From positions 10,340,874 to 10,404,873 of the forward strand of contig OZ020490.1 of NCBI GenBank assembly GCA_963971405.1: 64,000 nucleotides of DNA, read 5' to 3'. The stretch is from Psococerastis gibbosa (lineage: Eukaryota > Arthropoda > Insecta > Psocodea > Psocidae). The notes below the pieces were generated by a model. That model was not told the origin of the DNA. It ran no database searches and saw only the letters and a program-made list of their open reading frames with translations. The position numbers and the translations under genes are program-made. How positions within the stretch are numbered: position 1 is the first letter of the stretch; each line of letters opens with the position of its first letter. Positions 10,866-22,734 of this stretch are shown here, piece after piece.

Positions 10866-10935
10866 GTATTGATTTAGTTCAGCAGGTAGAGAACTGGGCT
10901 ATGAAATACAAGGTTGGGGTTCGAGACTCCAGGTA
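10866..10935 (+). repeat. tRNA-like SINE head or tRNA pseudogene
   Basis: TTAGTTCAGCAGGTAGAGAA has a D-stem (GTTC/GAAC) and GGTTGGGGTTCGAGACTCC a T-arm. The anticodon stem does not pair, so it is not a functional tRNA. Confidence 0.5.
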
Positions 10936-10977
10936 GTGAGAATATTTTTGCGTATGAACTGCGTCTGACCTTTTCTT

Positions 10978-11126
10978 TATTATTTTTTAAAAAAGATTAT
11001 TCGCACTCAAACAAATCAGTGAATGTATCCGAATAACCTCTCCAGTCATCTCTGTAGTTAATACCTGTCTTGATTTACGACAGCTCATCGATCGCATCAT
11101 GTGTAGAGACTCGCCCAAGGGTCCCA
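10978..11126 (-). repeat. SINE3 copy
   Basis: On the minus strand, GAGTCTCTACACATGATGCG to TCGGATACATTCACTGATTT and an A-rich tail match the SINE3 body. The head is missing. Confidence 0.65.
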
Positions 11127-11630
11127 ATTATTGCAATAAGTTATGCATTTAAATGTGAAAAAAGAATACAACAAACAGTTTTTTTTTAAACTCAAATTTT
11201 TGTTGATTCAACTTCATTATATACTGTATATGTATATGCCAAATAAATTTGATACTTTATAGTTAACGCAAACCTTGGGGTTATTCGTCTTCTTACGTGC
11301 CCAAGAGCAAATCATATAAAGTTGTGCTATATAGCAAGCCTGCCTTCTTACCACATAATGCAATACAAAGTAGGAACTTCACAATAAGATATTGGAAGCA
11401 TTCCCTATAAGACAACATACAGTATATGAGATACAATAAGCTGTGGATGTTATTAGCTTTTGCAAAGTTGGAACGTGGAACAAAGTTTCTGTAATACCAA
11501 TAAATTCAATGCGGAAACCGTAGTTTCCTTCAATTACTTATGCAGTTAGTTACAGTATTTGTGCATACGGTATATTGTACAGTTCAGTAGTTCCTTATTT
11601 TGCTGGTTATACCATACAATGGGAAATCTT

Positions 11631-11880
11631 GACTCGTATCTGTACTTGGTTAAGTCATGATTTCGCCTGTTTCATTGCGTCAATGGTAAGCTTGTCTCAG
11701 CTAGTCCATTATCGCTTGTAGCCGGTACAGGTTGACGTCGAGAACGTATACCAATTCGCCAATGGCCAGAAATTCATATGGAAACAATTAATGTCCGAAA
11801 TCCATGGGGTCGTTGGCATTGGACAAGAGACCTATGGGCCACTATAAGTAGGCCTGGGTCCATAAAAAGCCCTTTAAAAA
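11631..11880 (+). repeat. SINE4 copy, longest
   Basis: It runs from GACTCGTATCTGTACTTGGT through CCATTATCGCTTGTAGCCGG to CATAAAAAGCCCTTT and poly-A. It is the best copy for defining the family in this window. Confidence 0.75.
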
Positions 11881-12704
11881 AAAAGTGGCCAACTGGGAGA
11901 AATATTTAGCTTCTTTAAATGCCCCTTCTATCAAAAGGGGGAGTAGCCCGCCCCTAAAAGTAAATTTATTTGGGAAAATATGCACTAGTCTGATACTTTT
12001 TATTTATATTTTATTATTATATTAATATAGCCCCCTTCTTTCTTCCCACAAGAAAATCTAAAATGGCGCCACTGCTTGGCAACTATAGCATCTCCCTTTT
12101 GAGGGGAGAAAACTCGGTTTTCTGCAGGGAGTAGTTATGAAAGTGCAGAATGAATTGGGGGGAAAGTATAAAATGGTAATTTTGCAGCCCCTTTTTTCTT
12201 CTTTGATATTTCCATTTGATATTAAATTTGCAAACGCTTAAAACGTTTGTTAGCGTAAAAGGGAGCTTTCATTTATAAGTTGTGTGGTAACCATGCTAAT
12301 AAAAGTAGCTTAATATTGCATTGTTATTGTAAGGGGAATTTTATTTTAGACATTTTTTGAAGACATCTGCATGAAGATTTGTTAGAAACATCGGGTCACG
12401 GTACCTTACAGCAGCCTACTATGTTTTCTAATGTTTACATATAACCATCGAAGACGTGCGAATGAATGAATGTATAAAATTATATTAGGCCATTTTAACC
12501 ACATACAGTACAGTGTTACAATAAGAGTTACTGCATGTGCTCGGCCACGTCAAAACTATAAATAACTATATATATATATAGATTTAAAAAAAACCTACGT
12601 GTAATCATTAATCAATACAATCCTTATCCAACCTTATCCATTAGAATCCACAACCTAATAATATGCAATAGGCACTTATGAATGTGATGGTAATGTCAGC
12701 ATGG

Positions 12705-12880
12705 AGGGAGGTTGCTCGCAAAAAATTCATTGACAGAGTAGGGGTAACAACTCACTAGGAGACCCTTCACCTTGCTCTTGAAAACGTTAGGGCTAATATC
12801 ATCTCTTTTTAGACCCTGTGGGAACTTGTTGAAAAGCCTAGAACCAAGTTGGGAGGGTCCCTTCAGTACTTAAGTGAGCC
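12705..12880 (-). pseudogene. LINE C-terminal fragment (L2/jockey-like)
   Basis: On the minus strand LGSRLFNKFPQGLKRDD, NVFKSKVKGLLVSC and YSVNEFF match the LFNKLP...FK..LK..L....YSVxEF terminus of many arthropod LINEs. No catalytic part is present. Confidence 0.6.
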
Positions 12881-12969
12881 TAACGGGTCCCAAGTGAATG
12901 TCACCCCTTCTCCCCTGGTCTTTAGAATAAACGAAAAGAGATCTATTATTGTCGACACTTCTATAAGAA

Positions 12970-13070
12970 GAGAGAAATAGATGGGGCATATTCTAAGACA
13001 TGGAGGACTCCTCAAGAACATCATTGAGGGTATGGTTGAAGCCACCAATCCAGTAGGAAGGAGTACCTAG
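12970..13070 (+). pseudogene. LINE C-terminal fragment
   Basis: GHILRHGGLLKNIIEGMVEA and NPVGRS match the GHVLRH..LL..IIEG.VEG..GR block of LINE tails. Confidence 0.55.
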
Positions 13071-13129
13071 TGATGTCTTGAAGGACCTAGGATGAGACAC
13101 CTATACCTTGTACTAAAACACACTTACTA

Positions 13130-13272
13130 CATTTTCTTGCCATGCTTCGGAGGGCATTTAAAGCAGGCGGTCCCGGGCCTTCCTAGTTGAGTGTAAGAGA
13201 GGGCTTTATAGCCCTAACTCCACTAGGTTGACTTAGTAATATAGAACAACAAAAAAGTATTTTTATTTTTTT
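13130..13272 (+). repeat. SINE1 copy, 5'-truncated
   Basis: It starts inside the body at ACATTTTCTTGCCATGCTTC and runs to the T-rich tail; the tRNA-like head is absent. Confidence 0.8.
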
Positions 13273-13611
13273 ACTAAAAAGGACCGCATAATATAGACAA
13301 GAGGGAAGAAGGAAATTAAAACATTCGCCCCGGCCTCCGGGCCCCCCATCATATTCTCCGAACCCTCTGGCTCATGCACAAAGGCCACTAAGGTCATTAA
13401 TGTAAAAGCTGCGTACGTCCATGAGAACGGCTTTCCCCATTTTATACACTCTTATGACAATGAGTGGAGGGGCGCCAAATTATACACCGCCCCCTTCGAA
13501 AGCCTATCGTTACGCTACTGACAAGTGCCTCCCCCTTTCATGACCCCCTTTCATTTTGGGACCGCCTCTGGTTCGGACCCCCTGGATTCCCCTCTGGCTA
13601 CGGCCTTGATT

Positions 13612-14105
13612 GTTTTCCAATGCCTGCTTTCTGCATTTCTGCTCCTGTCAGCCTGGTGGGCGGAGTGTGTCTGTTTCTTTAACTTGAGGCACCCTAAGGG
13701 CCTCTCCTTCACCTTAGGGAGAAGGGAAGTTGACTGACAGGGTGGACCTCCTGTTTATAGTTGATTCCGAACCACATGGGGAACATACAACATACTTACT
13801 GACTTACTTACTGAACGTATATTAAGATTTTTTTTCCAAATTTAAGCTGCACAGGGGCTGAGGCGTGCAGCATATTACGATTACTGTATAAGTTAACTTT
13901 TTATGGAAATATAAATTTATTGTATTGTATATTAAAGTCACGTGACTAATTCGGAGGTGACCCGTCTGCAGCCTCAGATGAGCGTTATCAATGTCCCACC
14001 ATGTTCCCCTGCCAAAGCTGTGCGCACAACACAAGTTTGCTGCAGTTTTGTCTGATCAATTGTTGATTCAATCAACTTGGTGTGGCTCTCGGCCCATATG
14101 TGAAG
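13612..14105 (-). repeat. SINE2 subfamily C with internal insertion
   Basis: CTGTCAGCCTGGTGGGCGGA through GGACCTCCTG..CCGAACCACATGGGGAACAT matches the copy at 2978. The body resumes at about 13934 with AAAGTCACGTGACTAATTCG. The intervening 13795-13933 is foreign sequence ending TTGTATTGTAT, a tail type also seen at the 3' end of the LINE at 23.1 kb. Confidence 0.65.
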
Positions 14106-14789
14106 AAGGGACCGGTGATAAATCTGGACAGAAAGGGACTCGAACCCTCGAATGATTTTTCTGAACATCTTGTTGCCAAATACACTATATTGTCCTGAAA
14201 AAGCAGAAATTTTGAGTTGCATTCCTGTTTCCGGATATAATGGCCAGAGAAGGTTGCCTTCTCAACCAAAGTCAAAAGGCTATTATATATTTTATATAGT
14301 CTACCGATTAAATATAATATAAATATAAATGTTGCAAAAGGTTGAGGCTTGGACACAAGGTTTCAGGTTCTTTTCGTTTTCCCAAAATTTTATTGTGTCT
14401 GCTACATTACCCTGCCGAAATGGGAATATGCTCCATAATAAAGGCAATAAAGGACAGAACTGCAAACATAAAATCCATGCAACAGTCTCTGGTGAGTGGT
14501 GAAAGCATTTTGTCAAGATTTATAAAAATTTTATGGAAATAACGCGATAACATCGCTGCAGGAACGAGCAGCAGTGCAATGCTGTAGTAAAAAAACTGAA
14601 AAAAGGACGCGTATCATGTTGGCTGAAAAATAGAAACTGGAGGAAAATAGACCTTCTGGCGCCTAACTGGTGCGGATTTAAAGAATGTCTGATGGAAATA
14701 AAAATGTCTAGTTCAGTGGTTTGAACCCTGTCACTGGCTGTCAGCACACTGCCCACAGGGTATTGGGTATAGTTGATTATCTACAGTAG

Positions 14790-15000
14790 GGCCTACATAG
14801 TCTATGAAGAACAAAAAATATCGCCTTTTGCATCTAATAATCCAAGGGATGTAGAAGGATTAAGGGCTCCGGCAGAAGAAAAACATCCTCGTTCAAAAAC
14901 CTAAACCAGTGATTTGGCAAGAGCACATCTTCCCTTTTCTGAACACCAAAGGACTAAATTGCCATAATGATCGCCAATCTTCGATAAGAGTAATAAATAA
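14790..15000 (+). pseudogene. LINE 3' end fragment, same family as 56430
   Basis: ATCTAATAATCCAAGGGATG and TGATCGCCAATCTTCGATAA match 56560-56690, with the coding frame destroyed. A shorter copy of the same 3' end lies at 2400-2455 (+). Confidence 0.55.
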
Positions 15001-15711
15001 ATATATACTGTATGTATATACAATGATATTCATTCTGTTATTCGTAGGACCAATAGTATTCGGATCGAGAGGCCGGTAACCTACAGGATCCTAAGCCTGC
15101 CCAAACCTTACGGTCTAGACAGGACTTTTTGGGCTTTTTACGGCCGGGTTAGCCTACACCGTTAGCCGTAGAGACGCCCCCAACCCCATTACTTGGCATA
15201 GTGATTGGAGTGGCGTAACTCTACGTTGCCTACAGGAGCGCGACGAGGACGAGGTGTTATAGGCACTTCCATGACTCTCTATCCAGCTCATTCGCTTAAT
15301 GCCGGACGCCTGGAATCCCCTCCATGGGTTTAACCAGAAGAGAGTCATAGTGTGTTGGTCAGAATATCCGTATCAACAAGCTGTGCGAATCTCGGTTTCA
15401 TTACTATCAACTAGGTGCTAACCCAAAAACTACAATACAGACTTACAAATGTTAGTGCTACTAGTACTTATCATATGCTATAAATACAATGAAAATAGCA
15501 AGTCATATAATGCAAATAGGCTAGTTAGTCAGTAGTATTTAGAAACCCTGTGAGAGAGTAGAAGGGGCAGAATAGAAAAGAGACGGATATGTGTAGACTA
15601 TAATTTAGAAGAAAGTTAATAAAAATAAGTTATGTTCTTTATGTTGATTTAAGTGTCTTAAATAATTGTATTGAGTTGGAAACGCTTCCTTTGCCATTTC
15701 CTCACTTTCAG

Positions 15712-15982
15712 TGCTATCAGCAATGCTTAGCTTATGGTTAGGCGCCATATATTAAATTTTTTTATCGTTGGTTCTCTGTTTATATTGTGCTCATCGACCA
15801 AAAAGAAGAAAAATGCTGAAGTCAGTCCAAAATATGAAAAGTTTGCCTTTCAAAATACCGTAACACTGGACTCTCTTTTAATCTACTCGACAGACCCCCA
15901 ACAAGCCTCAAATTTGCCTTTTGAAAAGTTTTCTTTACGGCAACGTCGCGGACTTCCTTTTGATCCTAACAAAATGTCTATG
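15712..15982 (+). CDS. Candidate exon of a secreted protein with a furin-like site
   Basis: A TTTCAG acceptor ends at 15711. The chosen ATG at 15734 opens a frame of 83 codons to a GTAATG donor at 15983 (phase 0); the open frame then stops within five codons, which favours splicing here. Residues 1-21 form a basic start and hydrophobic core (LNFFIVGSLFILCSS), as in a signal peptide. A lysine-rich patch, a polar spacer and LRQRRGLPFD follow. RQRR fits the R-X-R/K-R furin consensus, suggesting a cleaved propeptide. Unlike the surrounding repeats, the exon has varied codons and no transposon match that I recognise. I do not recognise the family. It could be a neuropeptide or growth-factor precursor or another secreted protein, or a chance open frame. 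Confidence 0.4.
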
Positions 15983-16439
15983 GTAATGTTCTTTTGAAAA
16001 AGGTTTTGCATTGAATTTTTTTTTTAATTTCGTATTTATTGTGAGTTTGTATAACTTTCAAAGTTTCAAAGTTTTGCACGATATTAAGCAATGTTGGCTT
16101 ATAAAATTTAGTAATAGACTAATAGGCCTCATAGGTTTCCATGAAATCATTATTTCTATTCAGACAAGAGATCGTATGATGTGTACCTACTTCTAATTAA
16201 TTAATTGTAATAAAATAGAAGTATTTCAGGGAAATGTTTGTAGTTCGGAAATTGGGTGACTTTTCCACGCCTGCCAAGACTGCGTGGAGTCGGTGCTAAT
16301 GGCACAAGGGTTCTTCTTCTTCAATTCACAGCCGGATGGCTGGTTAGCAGCAACATGTGACTTCGATGCCTCGAATTATACATGGTTGCTGGTTCTTGGG
16401 ATGCCACTTGGGCCTATAATGCGGTGGTTTCCCCCTTTT

Positions 16440-16620
16440 TTTTAAAAAAAAAAAGATTAATAGCATACAAACAATTTAATGAATGTATCCGATTGACCTC
16501 TTCAGTCGCCTCTGTAGGTTAGTACCCGTGTTGAGCTACGACACGTCTCCGATCGGATGGCGTGTAAAGACTCGCACAAGTGCAAGCACGTTACCACCTG
16601 GCCCTCGAAGTCGATATGCC
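16440..16620 (-). repeat. SINE3 copy
   Basis: On the minus strand it has GAGTCTTTACACGCCATCCG, then TCAATCGGATACATTCATTA and a long poly-A (poly-T at 16437 on the plus strand). It is nearly full body length. Confidence 0.7.
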
Positions 16621-16719
16621 TTCCGCATCCTAAGCCGTTGACCGTCACCTGTTGCCAGGATCCAGTTCGTCCGCGGAGCGGAGCGGAGCTTTTCGTCTCC
16701 CATGGACAAGAGGGTGCCC

Positions 16720-16770
16720 ATGCCCTAACTCCACGCCCTAACTCCATGCCCTAACTCCGTGGAGTTAGGG
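16720..16770. repeat. Three 13-bp tandem units plus inverse
   Basis: ATGCCCTAACTCC, ACGCCCTAACTCC and ATGCCCTAACTCC in a row, then GTGGAGTTAGGG, which can pair with any unit; a G-tract follows. Confidence 0.85.
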
Positions 16771-16984
16771 GGGGGGGAGTCTTTGACCGAACCCCACTCG
16801 GTGAAAGGGTTAGTGGGCCAAAAAGGCCCAAAAATTAACGAAATGGGGAACACAGCCCAGTGCATGAAGTAGAAGTATTGTAAATTACAATAAAATAAGG
16901 TCTTAACACATTATTTTAATAATTTATAATAATAATAATTGATATAAATAAATATAAATTCTTAGAGCAATTAATTTAAAACTC

Positions 16985-18515
16985 GTGGAACTACGCTAAT
17001 GAAATTGAAGCGCGTAGAGGCCTAGGGGTGAGAAAAATAAACATTCAAGATAACTGAGGCTAAAGTTTGAAACTGAATTTAATATTTACCCCTTTTCCAT
17101 GAATTCTAGCATTGTCAAAGTGAAAGATCCATTTGTTCCTGTGAGTTTCAACGACGAAGAAAAGCTATAAAGTTACAGCAGGGTGCACGCAACTATAAAA
17201 CACAAAAAATGTCACATGCACTCCTTGGCTACTATAGGAACTTCAATTCATTTATAGTCATCATACAATTTCTTTAACATCATTCAAAATATTATTGGTC
17301 GGTACAAAAAAGCAATTTCATAAAGAAATTAACTGGGACTAGTTCTTTCCGTCAGTCCCCTATCTGCCATGTACATTATAACAACATAAAATTCATTAAA
17401 ACATTATTCAGAACTTTCCACATTACAACAGTTTCATTCCATTGAATTCACCGATACACTATTGTAGAAAATATCTTTCACTAAAATAAAAAAATAAAAT
17501 AAATATTTAATCCATCACTTTTAACTCTATTCCAGCTCGTATTTTAATCCCAAAATCATGTAAGTTTATTCCATGTTTATAGTTCCCATAATCGTTTCAG
17601 CAGCAGTAGCAAAATATCAAAAACAAACTTTTTGAATGAGACCTGCCTGACAGGTCACCATTTATCATGCTCAAAAGACAGTCAAAGAAAAGGAGGGAAG
17701 AAAAAGGAAGACATCAAGTTGAAATTAAAAAGAAAAAGGAAAAGTAGCGTAAAGAAATATATTTATAAAAAAGAAAGTTGTTAAAATTGCTGACAATTTC
17801 TAAAGCATTAATAAGGAAATAGGAGCAAGTTATTATGAAACTGGAAAAAGTTGGAAAAACAAAATCGTGAAAGAAAGTGAGAAGGAAATTATAAGGGAAA
17901 GTTTTTGGGTTTAAGTAGGCACCTTATGGAGAAATTCTGGAAATCAAAACAGAGGTGACACCGGGTCGTTTTCACATGATTTTTTTTTTAATAAAATTAA
18001 TATTTAATATTACGTATAATAACAAAAATAAAATATTAGTTCGAGTTCAAATGACCAAAATTGGTTAATCCATTGGCCAATTGTCAATAAGGTACGTGAT
18101 CCTAGGCTCTAAAATTATTAATTTTCTTATTTTTTATACGTTGGTTCCATGGTCCGCTAATGGGTACCTTACCGGGACATAACGGATGCGCGACGTCTAC
18201 TTAAAATACTGCATAGAGTAAATAAACCAAAAACAAGGTGGTAATTTTATTTTCTTACTTTATTTTTCTAGTTTTTATCTCACCTGCATTTTTCTACCTG
18301 CAGCCGTTCTGCCGTAGCACTAAAAGAATGATTTAACCATGGAAATGCTTAAAAAATTTAGAAACGGTATAAAATATAACACTCTACAAAGCAGACGGCC
18401 AAAAGAGCAAAAAAAAAAATAAAAGTTAAAGTTGTTCAAATACGTCTTCCAAATGCAACAATAATCTTCAATTAATCTCAATTATTATTATATCAATATC
18501 AATCATAAACTTCAA
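16985..18515. other. AT-rich stretch without recognised gene
   Basis: A/T-rich, with a purine-only-like run at about 17670-17755. No exon, repeat family or inverted structure that I can support. Confidence 0.4.
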
Positions 18516-18522
18516 TTAATAC

Positions 18523-18690
18523 AAAGTGCGCGGGAACTTCAAATTAATAAATTGATGCTCGGCTACAGTTTTGGTGAAATCTTTAATCTTTTCTCTCATA
18601 GATTTAGACAAATTATTTATTATAAATATTTATATATTCTTGCATTCCAATAACTTATTAATTTGAATTTCCCGCACATTTTGCACTGTT
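18523..18690. mobile_element. Small MITE, GTGCGCGGGAA ends
   Basis: Left AGTGCGCGGGAACTTCAAAT, right ATTTGAATTTCCCGCACATT. The interior TTTTGGTGAAATCTTTAATC is shared with the copy at 42824. Confidence 0.65.
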
Positions 18691-19364
18691 TTTTTTTTTT
18701 TTTTTTTTAATTGCCTTTTATTGTTGGGAATAATTAAATGATATTCCAAGTGTTAATTTAATCTTTAAACGACATATCAGTATACCACATCCAAGATTTG
18801 TTAATACCCCTATTATTAATGTATCCCATTGATTGTTAAATTGAATCCTAGTTAAAGTCAGACGGAATTAAGAATTTGTTCAAAAATGCCATTGCTATTG
18901 GAATTTACCACAGAAAATTAGAATAAGGAACCTCGGCCAAACAATTACAAAATAACATTAACTCTTTTAAATTTTGCATGGTTAATTTGCCATTTTGTGG
19001 AAGGGTAAAAGCTGTTTTCTGAGATTGCACAAAGCTGGGGCCGCACGGATTAGAGCGCCCAAAAAGCTGGAGACACGCCATTAGAAGGCAATTGGAGGGA
19101 GAAATCCATGAGTGTAAAACACTTTCATTTCGCAGGAAATATCGTAGAGTCAAGAATGAGATGTCATAAAGTAGAAGACATGTTCTTCTACATTTCGCTC
19201 CTTGATTTGCCAACTATTGTAACTGCAAAATGCAATTTTTTCAAGAGAGCGTTTTTCCGGTGGTTTTAATCTATGTATCTCCTTACATTTCAGCCAAGAA
19301 ATTTTAAACATTTTTACAGGCTTGCAGATACAGTAAAAAAAGAGGGGGAAAATGAAATTTTTGA

Positions 19365-19452
19365 AATGATTTCAGGTCCCAGGAACCAAAAAAGTGTTCT
19401 TCGTCTGTCTATTCGTTGATTTGAAGGCAAACTACTCGTTGAATTTTAATGA
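19365..19452 (-). repeat. GACA-core repeat fragment
   Basis: GTCCCAGGAACCAAAAAAGT, CGTCTGTCTATTCGTTGATT and a diverged match on to AATTTTAATGAAATTTGG are the reverse of the central block. Confidence 0.6.
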
Positions 19453-19468
19453 AATTTGGGTAAGTTTG

Positions 19469-19732
19469 TTATTATTTTTCAATGACTTTTTATGGACCCA
19501 GGCCTACTTATAGTGGCCCATAGGTCCCTTGTCCAATGCCAATGGATTTCGGACAGTATTGTTTCCGTAAGATTTTTTTGGCCATTGTAAAACTGGTATA
19601 CGTTCTCGATGTCAACATACACCGACTACAAGCGATAATGGACAAGCTGAGACAAACTTACCATTGACGCAATGAAACCGGCGAAAGCATGACTTAACCA
19701 AGTACAGATAGGCTACGAGTCATTTCTCGGGT
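19469..19732 (-). repeat. SINE4 copy
   Basis: Reverse, nearly full length, from the head (reverse of CTATCTGTACTTGGTTAAG) to the tail (plus strand starts AATGACTTTTTATGGACCCA). Confidence 0.75.
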
Positions 19733-19770
19733 TAAGTTAATTGTTTTATTTTGGTTAAACGCCTCGATTA

Positions 19771-20420
19771 GGCGGGGATTCCACCGACCGGCTAGGGCTA
19801 AATACAAAAACGGTGACGTGGTAGAAGACATTCAAGACTTAGGCGGGGTTTCCACCGACCTTGCATTGCCGAATGCAAATGACATTGATGGAAATGTTTC
19901 TTTTCCTCTAAGCCATAGTTAAAATTGATCAATGATCATACAGTAGTAGTGGTATGGTTTGACACAGTCCCAGGCCACGGTGTGGGCCCATAGGACTCCA
20001 GTGGACCTCCTGATTATAGTGGATTCCGAACCACTTGGGAAATACAGTAAAGTCACACGATTAGTTCGGAGGTGACCAGGACAAGTCCTACCATGTTTCC
20101 CTACCGGCACTGTCACACGACCAATTTATCTGCCGCTTTGAACCTGCTCTGGTCCGCTGGATTCAACTTGGTATGGCGGCCGGCTAATGATCATACAGTA
20201 AAATCACAAACAAACAAACTAAAATTAAAAAATGGCGTCATGGGATATGTTAAGTACAAACATTTTAATAGATTTCTATAAAAAGAAAAATTCTAATTTC
20301 CTTCAATGTCATTTGTATTCTGCAATGTGAGGTCGGTGGAAACCCCGCCTAAGTCTTGAATGTCTGCTACCACGTCACCGTTTTTGTATTTACCCCTAGC
20401 CGGTCGGTGGAATCCCCGCC
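19771..20420. mobile_element. Palindromic MITE, TTA-flanked (Harbinger-like)
   Basis: TTA at 19768-19770 and 20421-20423. Long inverted arms start GGCGGGGATTCCACCGACCG and continue with CGGTGACGTGGTAG, CATTCAAGACTTAGGCGGGG and GCAAATGACATTGA. SINE2 plus duplication (about 255 bp) sits in its middle. A 3-bp TTA duplication fits PIF/Harbinger. Confidence 0.85.
19946..20185 (-). repeat. SINE2 subfamily A, nested in palindromic MITE
   Basis: Target duplication AATGATCATACAGTA at 19931-19945 and 20186-20200. It lies in the centre of the TTA-flanked MITE 19771-20420 and is therefore younger than it. Confidence 0.9.
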
Positions 20421-20705
20421 TTACTGAAATTAAAGAGTCAAGAAAAATCCAGGCTTGATGGGATTCAAACACGGGCATCGGGTTACCAGTTACACGATAA
20501 GTCCGCCATTATTGGTATTGTTTCTGCATGAAGCCATTGGCTTTTAGGGAGAGTCTCGGTTTTTAGGTTAATAATAGGACTACCATCCTTTGGGGCACCT
20601 GCTTCCTTAGGTAAACCAAATGCCACTCGTGAATTTGGCAACTAATTGGTACGCTGAATTCATCCTTAATATAGTATCAACACAGTTTGAGCCACCTTTA
20701 GTTAA

Positions 20706-21094
20706 GAGTGTACGTCGCGTAGGAAAATGGCAGCCGGAAATTTAATTAATACTTTTTATTTTTTATTTAATAAACTAAGCAAATTATTAAAGATTTCGCT
20801 CATTTAAGTTGTAGAAGACTACTTCATGCATCATATAGGCTAATTTTAGGGTATTTTTAATTTTTGGTTTTGTAGTTTTTACATGGTATCTTTTTTACGT
20901 GAAATTTTATTTTTTATAAATTATTATAAATTTTATGAAAAACCTACGGTTTCAAAATTTAAAAATACCCATTTACATGATGCATGATGTAGTATTCTAC
21001 AACTTAAATGTGCCAAATCTTTAATAACTTGCTTAGTTAAATATAAAAAATAAGAAGTATTACATTTCGTGCTGCCAATTTCCAACGTAAACTC
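20706..21094. mobile_element. Foldback element flanked by TTAA
   Basis: TTAA at 20702-20705 and 21095-21098. Arms begin GAGTGTACGT and remain alignable for about 150 bp (AATTATTAAAGATTTCGCTC against the inverse of the right side). A TTAA target fits piggyBac-like integration, but the ends lack the usual CCC start. Confidence 0.7.
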
Positions 21095-21569
21095 TTAAGT
21101 GATTGCCAAAAGCATGATTCCCAATTTTGTCGTCTCTCTTATTTAGAGAACCCTAGTATAGATATGGGCCAGGCATTCTCGCGAGCCAAGCTATCTAGCT
21201 TGTAGATATTTGGCAGACTACCAAACTCTTGACTAACTTATATTGTCCTTTTTTTATTTCCCCCTGATGTTAAAACCGTGGAGAGGTCACAGCTAATACC
21301 CTGTGTTCTGTTTAGGCCTCTCGCAAAAGAAATAAAATGCAATAAAAAGTGTTAATTTTTTTGTACCCCATGCTTCCCTTATGAATAACAATATATTGAT
21401 AGTTAATAAGAGAAAATCAACTTTTGCCCATTGAGCTAGCAAACCTAGAAGACAGGTCTGTTCCAAGTGGAAGATCATTGATTAATAGTTTATTATTAAT
21501 AATTAATTATTAAATTAGCAGAGAAGTTACGATGCATTAAGTATGGTACCTAACGGTGAATACTGAGAG

Positions 21570-21725
21570 GAAGACACTTCGCAAATACCCTTTTTTGGTT
21601 CCCATTACCTTAAAACGGGTAAATTGCTTGAAATCTCGAAATCTATAATTTAGACCATCAGAAAGTTTTCCTAATACTAAAGTAGACATTGGAAAGCAAA
21701 AAGGTACCCATTGCGGTTTGGTGGA
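21570..21725 (+). repeat. GACA-core repeat fragment
   Basis: The 3' segment CTTCGCAAATACCCTTTTTT, AAACGGGTAAATTGCTTGAA and GACATTGGAAAGCA matches the family end and, like copy 1, continues into a CGGTTTGGTGG-type extension. Confidence 0.6.
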
Positions 21726-22145
21726 TCCAGGTACGGTGGAAATGTTTTCCTTCTATGCATAGTTTTAAACCTCTGGATTTGCCTAGCATAATTTTTTTTC
21801 TGAATATCCTGATTGCCTCTCCAAAGTCACCAATATGTGTGACCTAAACAGTAAAGGGTTGACTAAATAACAGAGGAAGCGAGTCGTAAACGGGAGTAAT
21901 ATAGGGTGCGTAGTATAAAATTTATTTTCATGTATTTCCACCTGATAAAAAGGGCAGCAATTTCGCTACCGCAGGTGGTACACGACTCCCCATGGCTCCC
22001 TCACACTGTTTTCATCTAAATCCGAGCCCCCTGATTTTGTATAGGCTTAATGGGGGGGCTGGCAAAAAGTGCCTATTGAAAATTTGACACCCTCTCATCT
22101 ACCTCATAGTATATTTACTGAAACCCAACACTTCAGCAATTCAGG

Positions 22146-22311
22146 CATGGACGGATACAGAAGGGGGTAGCTGCCCCCCCCCTCAAATTTATTAAATCTG
22201 TTGTAAGTAAATTTCTTACGCTCTAATTTAATCGATATGTTTGTTTTATTTTGACTTGACCCACAACTACCCCCCCCCCTCCAACAAAAATACGGGCTGG
22301 ATTCGTCCCTG
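22146..22311. mobile_element. hAT-type MITE, inverted sister of the 9840 copy
   Basis: Ends CATGGACGGATACAG and CTGGATTCGTCCCTG; 166 bp; the same interior (TCTGTTGTAAGTAAATTTCT) in reverse orientation. Flanks AATTCAGG and AATAGAGG match at 6 of 8 positions, a decayed duplication. Confidence 0.8.
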
Positions 22312-22380
22312 AATAGAGGTAGGTGCTCCTTTAAAAAAAAAAAGCGTTAGGCTGCCTGTGACTTCCAAACTGTCATATAC

Positions 22381-22548
22381 CGAATTTACACGCTGACATC
22401 TGACATAATAAATAAATCTTTCAAGGAAGGCAAAATCCCAGACGAAATGAAAGTAGCAATAATAAGACCTATCTTTAAAGGCGGAAAACAAAATGACCCG
22501 AAAAACTATAGGCCTATATGGATATTAAATACAACAGAGAAAGTTTAA
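22381..22548 (+). pseudogene. LINE reverse transcriptase N-terminal fragment
   Basis: LTSDIINKSFKEGKIPDEMK and VAIIRPIFKGGKQNDPKNYR then PIWIL is the INxSFxxGxxPxxLKxAxVxPIxKxG...NYRPI block that opens the RT domain of L2/CR1/jockey LINEs. It ends in a stop at 22546. Confidence 0.75.
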
Positions 22549-22734
22549 ATTATATAATATGTAATAATATATATTTTTAACGGCCCTACAATATGAAATT
22601 CCTTCTGCTTTATACACAATCTGACTATTGGTTTGCAGCAAATCGTCCCACCTTCTTCTCTATTCACCTCTATCAGTTGCAAGTAGGTTCAGCATCCCAT
22701 ACCTTGCTTCAGGTACGCCTTCCATGGTCTGCTC

